Shown piece by piece: positions 14,361 through 14,713 of a DNA stretch of 14,713 bases (positions within the stretch are counted from its first letter, which is position 1; each line of letters starts with the position of its first letter). Both the position numbers and the translations under genes were made by a program. Origin of the DNA: an uncultured Roseburia sp. (GTDB lineage: Bacteria; Bacillota; Clostridia; Lachnospirales; Lachnospiraceae); contig CAJTOI010000042.1 in assembly GCA_910577925.1 (NCBI GenBank), positions 1 to 14,713 of the forward strand, in the 5' to 3' direction. A model generated the notes under the pieces. The model ran no database searches and was not told the DNA's origin. It saw only the letters and a list, made by a program, of their open reading frames with translations.

Positions 14361-14500
14361 CTGTCGAAAATAAAATGCTTTTTCTGTCTACTATAAAGTG
14401 CCGCGTTACAATTGTAGCCCAGCAAATTAAAGTTCCTGTCTCCCGCACAAAAACGTCAAATTAAAATCTCAGTTTTTAAACACTGTCTATAAAAGTGTGC
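14361..14500 (+). repeat. Three 18-bp CTGTC repeats, possible transposase sites
   Basis: CTGTCGAAAATAAAATGC (14361-14378), CTGTCTACTATAAAGTGC (14384-14401) and CTGTCTATAAAAGTGTGC (14483-14500) share CTGTC at the start, an A-rich middle and TGC at the end (13-14 of 18 between neighbours). Multiple short repeats with TGTC tips are typical of Tn7/Tn5053-like element ends, agreeing with the nearby ATPase relic. Confidence 0.4.
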
Positions 14501-14564
14501 TGCAGGAGGCGGCACATTTTCTTCTTGACCATCCCATGTCATTCCGATATAGTTTTTATGGAAC

Positions 14565-14609
14565 AAAAAAAGAGAAAGAACAGCCCCTCCAACAGTTCGT
14601 TCTTTCTCT
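14565..14609 (-). terminator. Strong intrinsic terminator of the right-edge small RNA
   Basis: On the minus strand an 11-bp perfect stem (14599-14609 with 14571-14581) and a 17-base loop are followed by a U-run (about 14571-14565). Confidence 0.85.
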
Positions 14610-14675
14610 CACATACCAGTGTGCCTGCCGTATACGGGATCATGTCCCACTTGTGAGGCTCCGGCACCACCGACA
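14565..14675 (-). ncRNA. Candidate structured small RNA, about 110 nt
   Basis: A complete leftward unit: promoter at 14682-14710, predicted start near 14675, and a T7 terminator. The body can fold as nested helices read on the minus strand: CTCACA (14657-14652) with TGTGAG (14613-14608), AGTG (14651-14648) with CACT (14621-14618), and an apical GGGA/TCCC hairpin (14648-14636). A 45-codon frame covers it but has no RBS and runs through the terminator. It does not show SRP RNA, 6S, tmRNA or a riboswitch I know. Confidence 0.5.
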
Positions 14676-14681
14676 TATACT

Positions 14682-14710
14682 ATGATAAGAGAAAACTCCC
14701 TGTTTTGCAA
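14682..14710 (-). promoter_or_regulatory. Promoter of the right-edge small RNA
   Basis: Minus strand: -35 TTGCAA (14705-14710), 17-base spacer, -10 TATCAT (14682-14687), a 9/12 consensus match placed just before the structured stretch. Confidence 0.55.
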
Positions 14711-14713
14711 GCT

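Larger units (their letters stand above)
14009..14564. other. Post-ATPase region: mobile-element debris and non-coding DNA
   Basis: Apart from the items listed separately (two hairpins, a possible DUF6431-like remnant at 14110-14313, and three 18-bp repeats), no intact gene is seen. The stretch 14314-14360 and the AT-rich stretch 14402-14482 show nothing specific. Consistent with one end of a decayed transposon. Confidence 0.4.

Noticed and set aside
14539..14676. 45-codon leftward ORF beginning MSVVPEPHKWDMIPYTAG
   Set aside because: No RBS, and the frame runs through the T7 terminator; structured RNA is the better explanation, though its composition looks oddly protein-like.

Overview
The window looks like chromosomal DNA of a Gram-positive gut anaerobe of the class Clostridia, most probably Lachnospiraceae. 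This is inferred from protein style (EFR1-type flavodoxin/ferredoxin, FtsX permease with a two-component system, GNAT and TetR relics of clostridial type), strong AGGAGG-type ribosome binding sites, ATGA start/stop overlaps and near-consensus sigma-A promoters. No rRNA, tRNA or CRISPR array was seen.

Left part (1-6900). A leftward block encodes a MATE efflux pump, an OmpR-type response regulator, a small histidine kinase, and an MacB/Bce-like ABC ATPase with its large FtsX permease. A TTGACA-N17-TACAAT promoter precedes the MATE gene. A second, apparently activator-dependent promoter with AAAGATT direct repeats precedes the ATPase. The kinase has one membrane segment and no sensor domain, while the permease has two large extracytoplasmic domains, so a design in which the transporter senses and the kinase relays is plausible. 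A hairpin terminator follows the permease.

Middle (6900-9180). A GNAT acetyltransferase is translationally coupled to a decayed tetR, which has an internal deletion with frameshift plus a TGG-to-TGA nonsense codon. Divergent from it is an intact sodium:neurotransmitter-symporter (NSS/LeuT) family transporter.

AT-richer part (9180-13260). A TetR regulator is coupled to a CPBP membrane protease; their promoter -10 lies inside a perfect 30-bp palindrome, a textbook self-regulated unit. Next come a three-helix small membrane protein with its own promoter and a UUCG terminator, an EFR1-type flavodoxin/bis-[4Fe-4S] protein, a second GNAT gene cut down by an in-frame internal deletion, and a class II Fic protein with an N-terminal helix-turn-helix whose promoter carries three GGAAT repeats.

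Right end (13400-14713). This is mobile-element debris: a 42-codon ORF with a strong RBS, the C-terminal part of a transposition-type AAA+ ATPase with a one-base slip, a possible DUF6431-like remnant, hairpins, and three 18-bp repeats resembling transposase sites. At the very edge is a compact leftward transcription unit of about 110 nt (promoter, nested helices, T7 terminator) that looks like an undescribed small RNA. The most interesting leads are this RNA, the palindrome-controlled TetR-CPBP unit, the Fic promoter repeats, and the MATE-TCS-ABC block.
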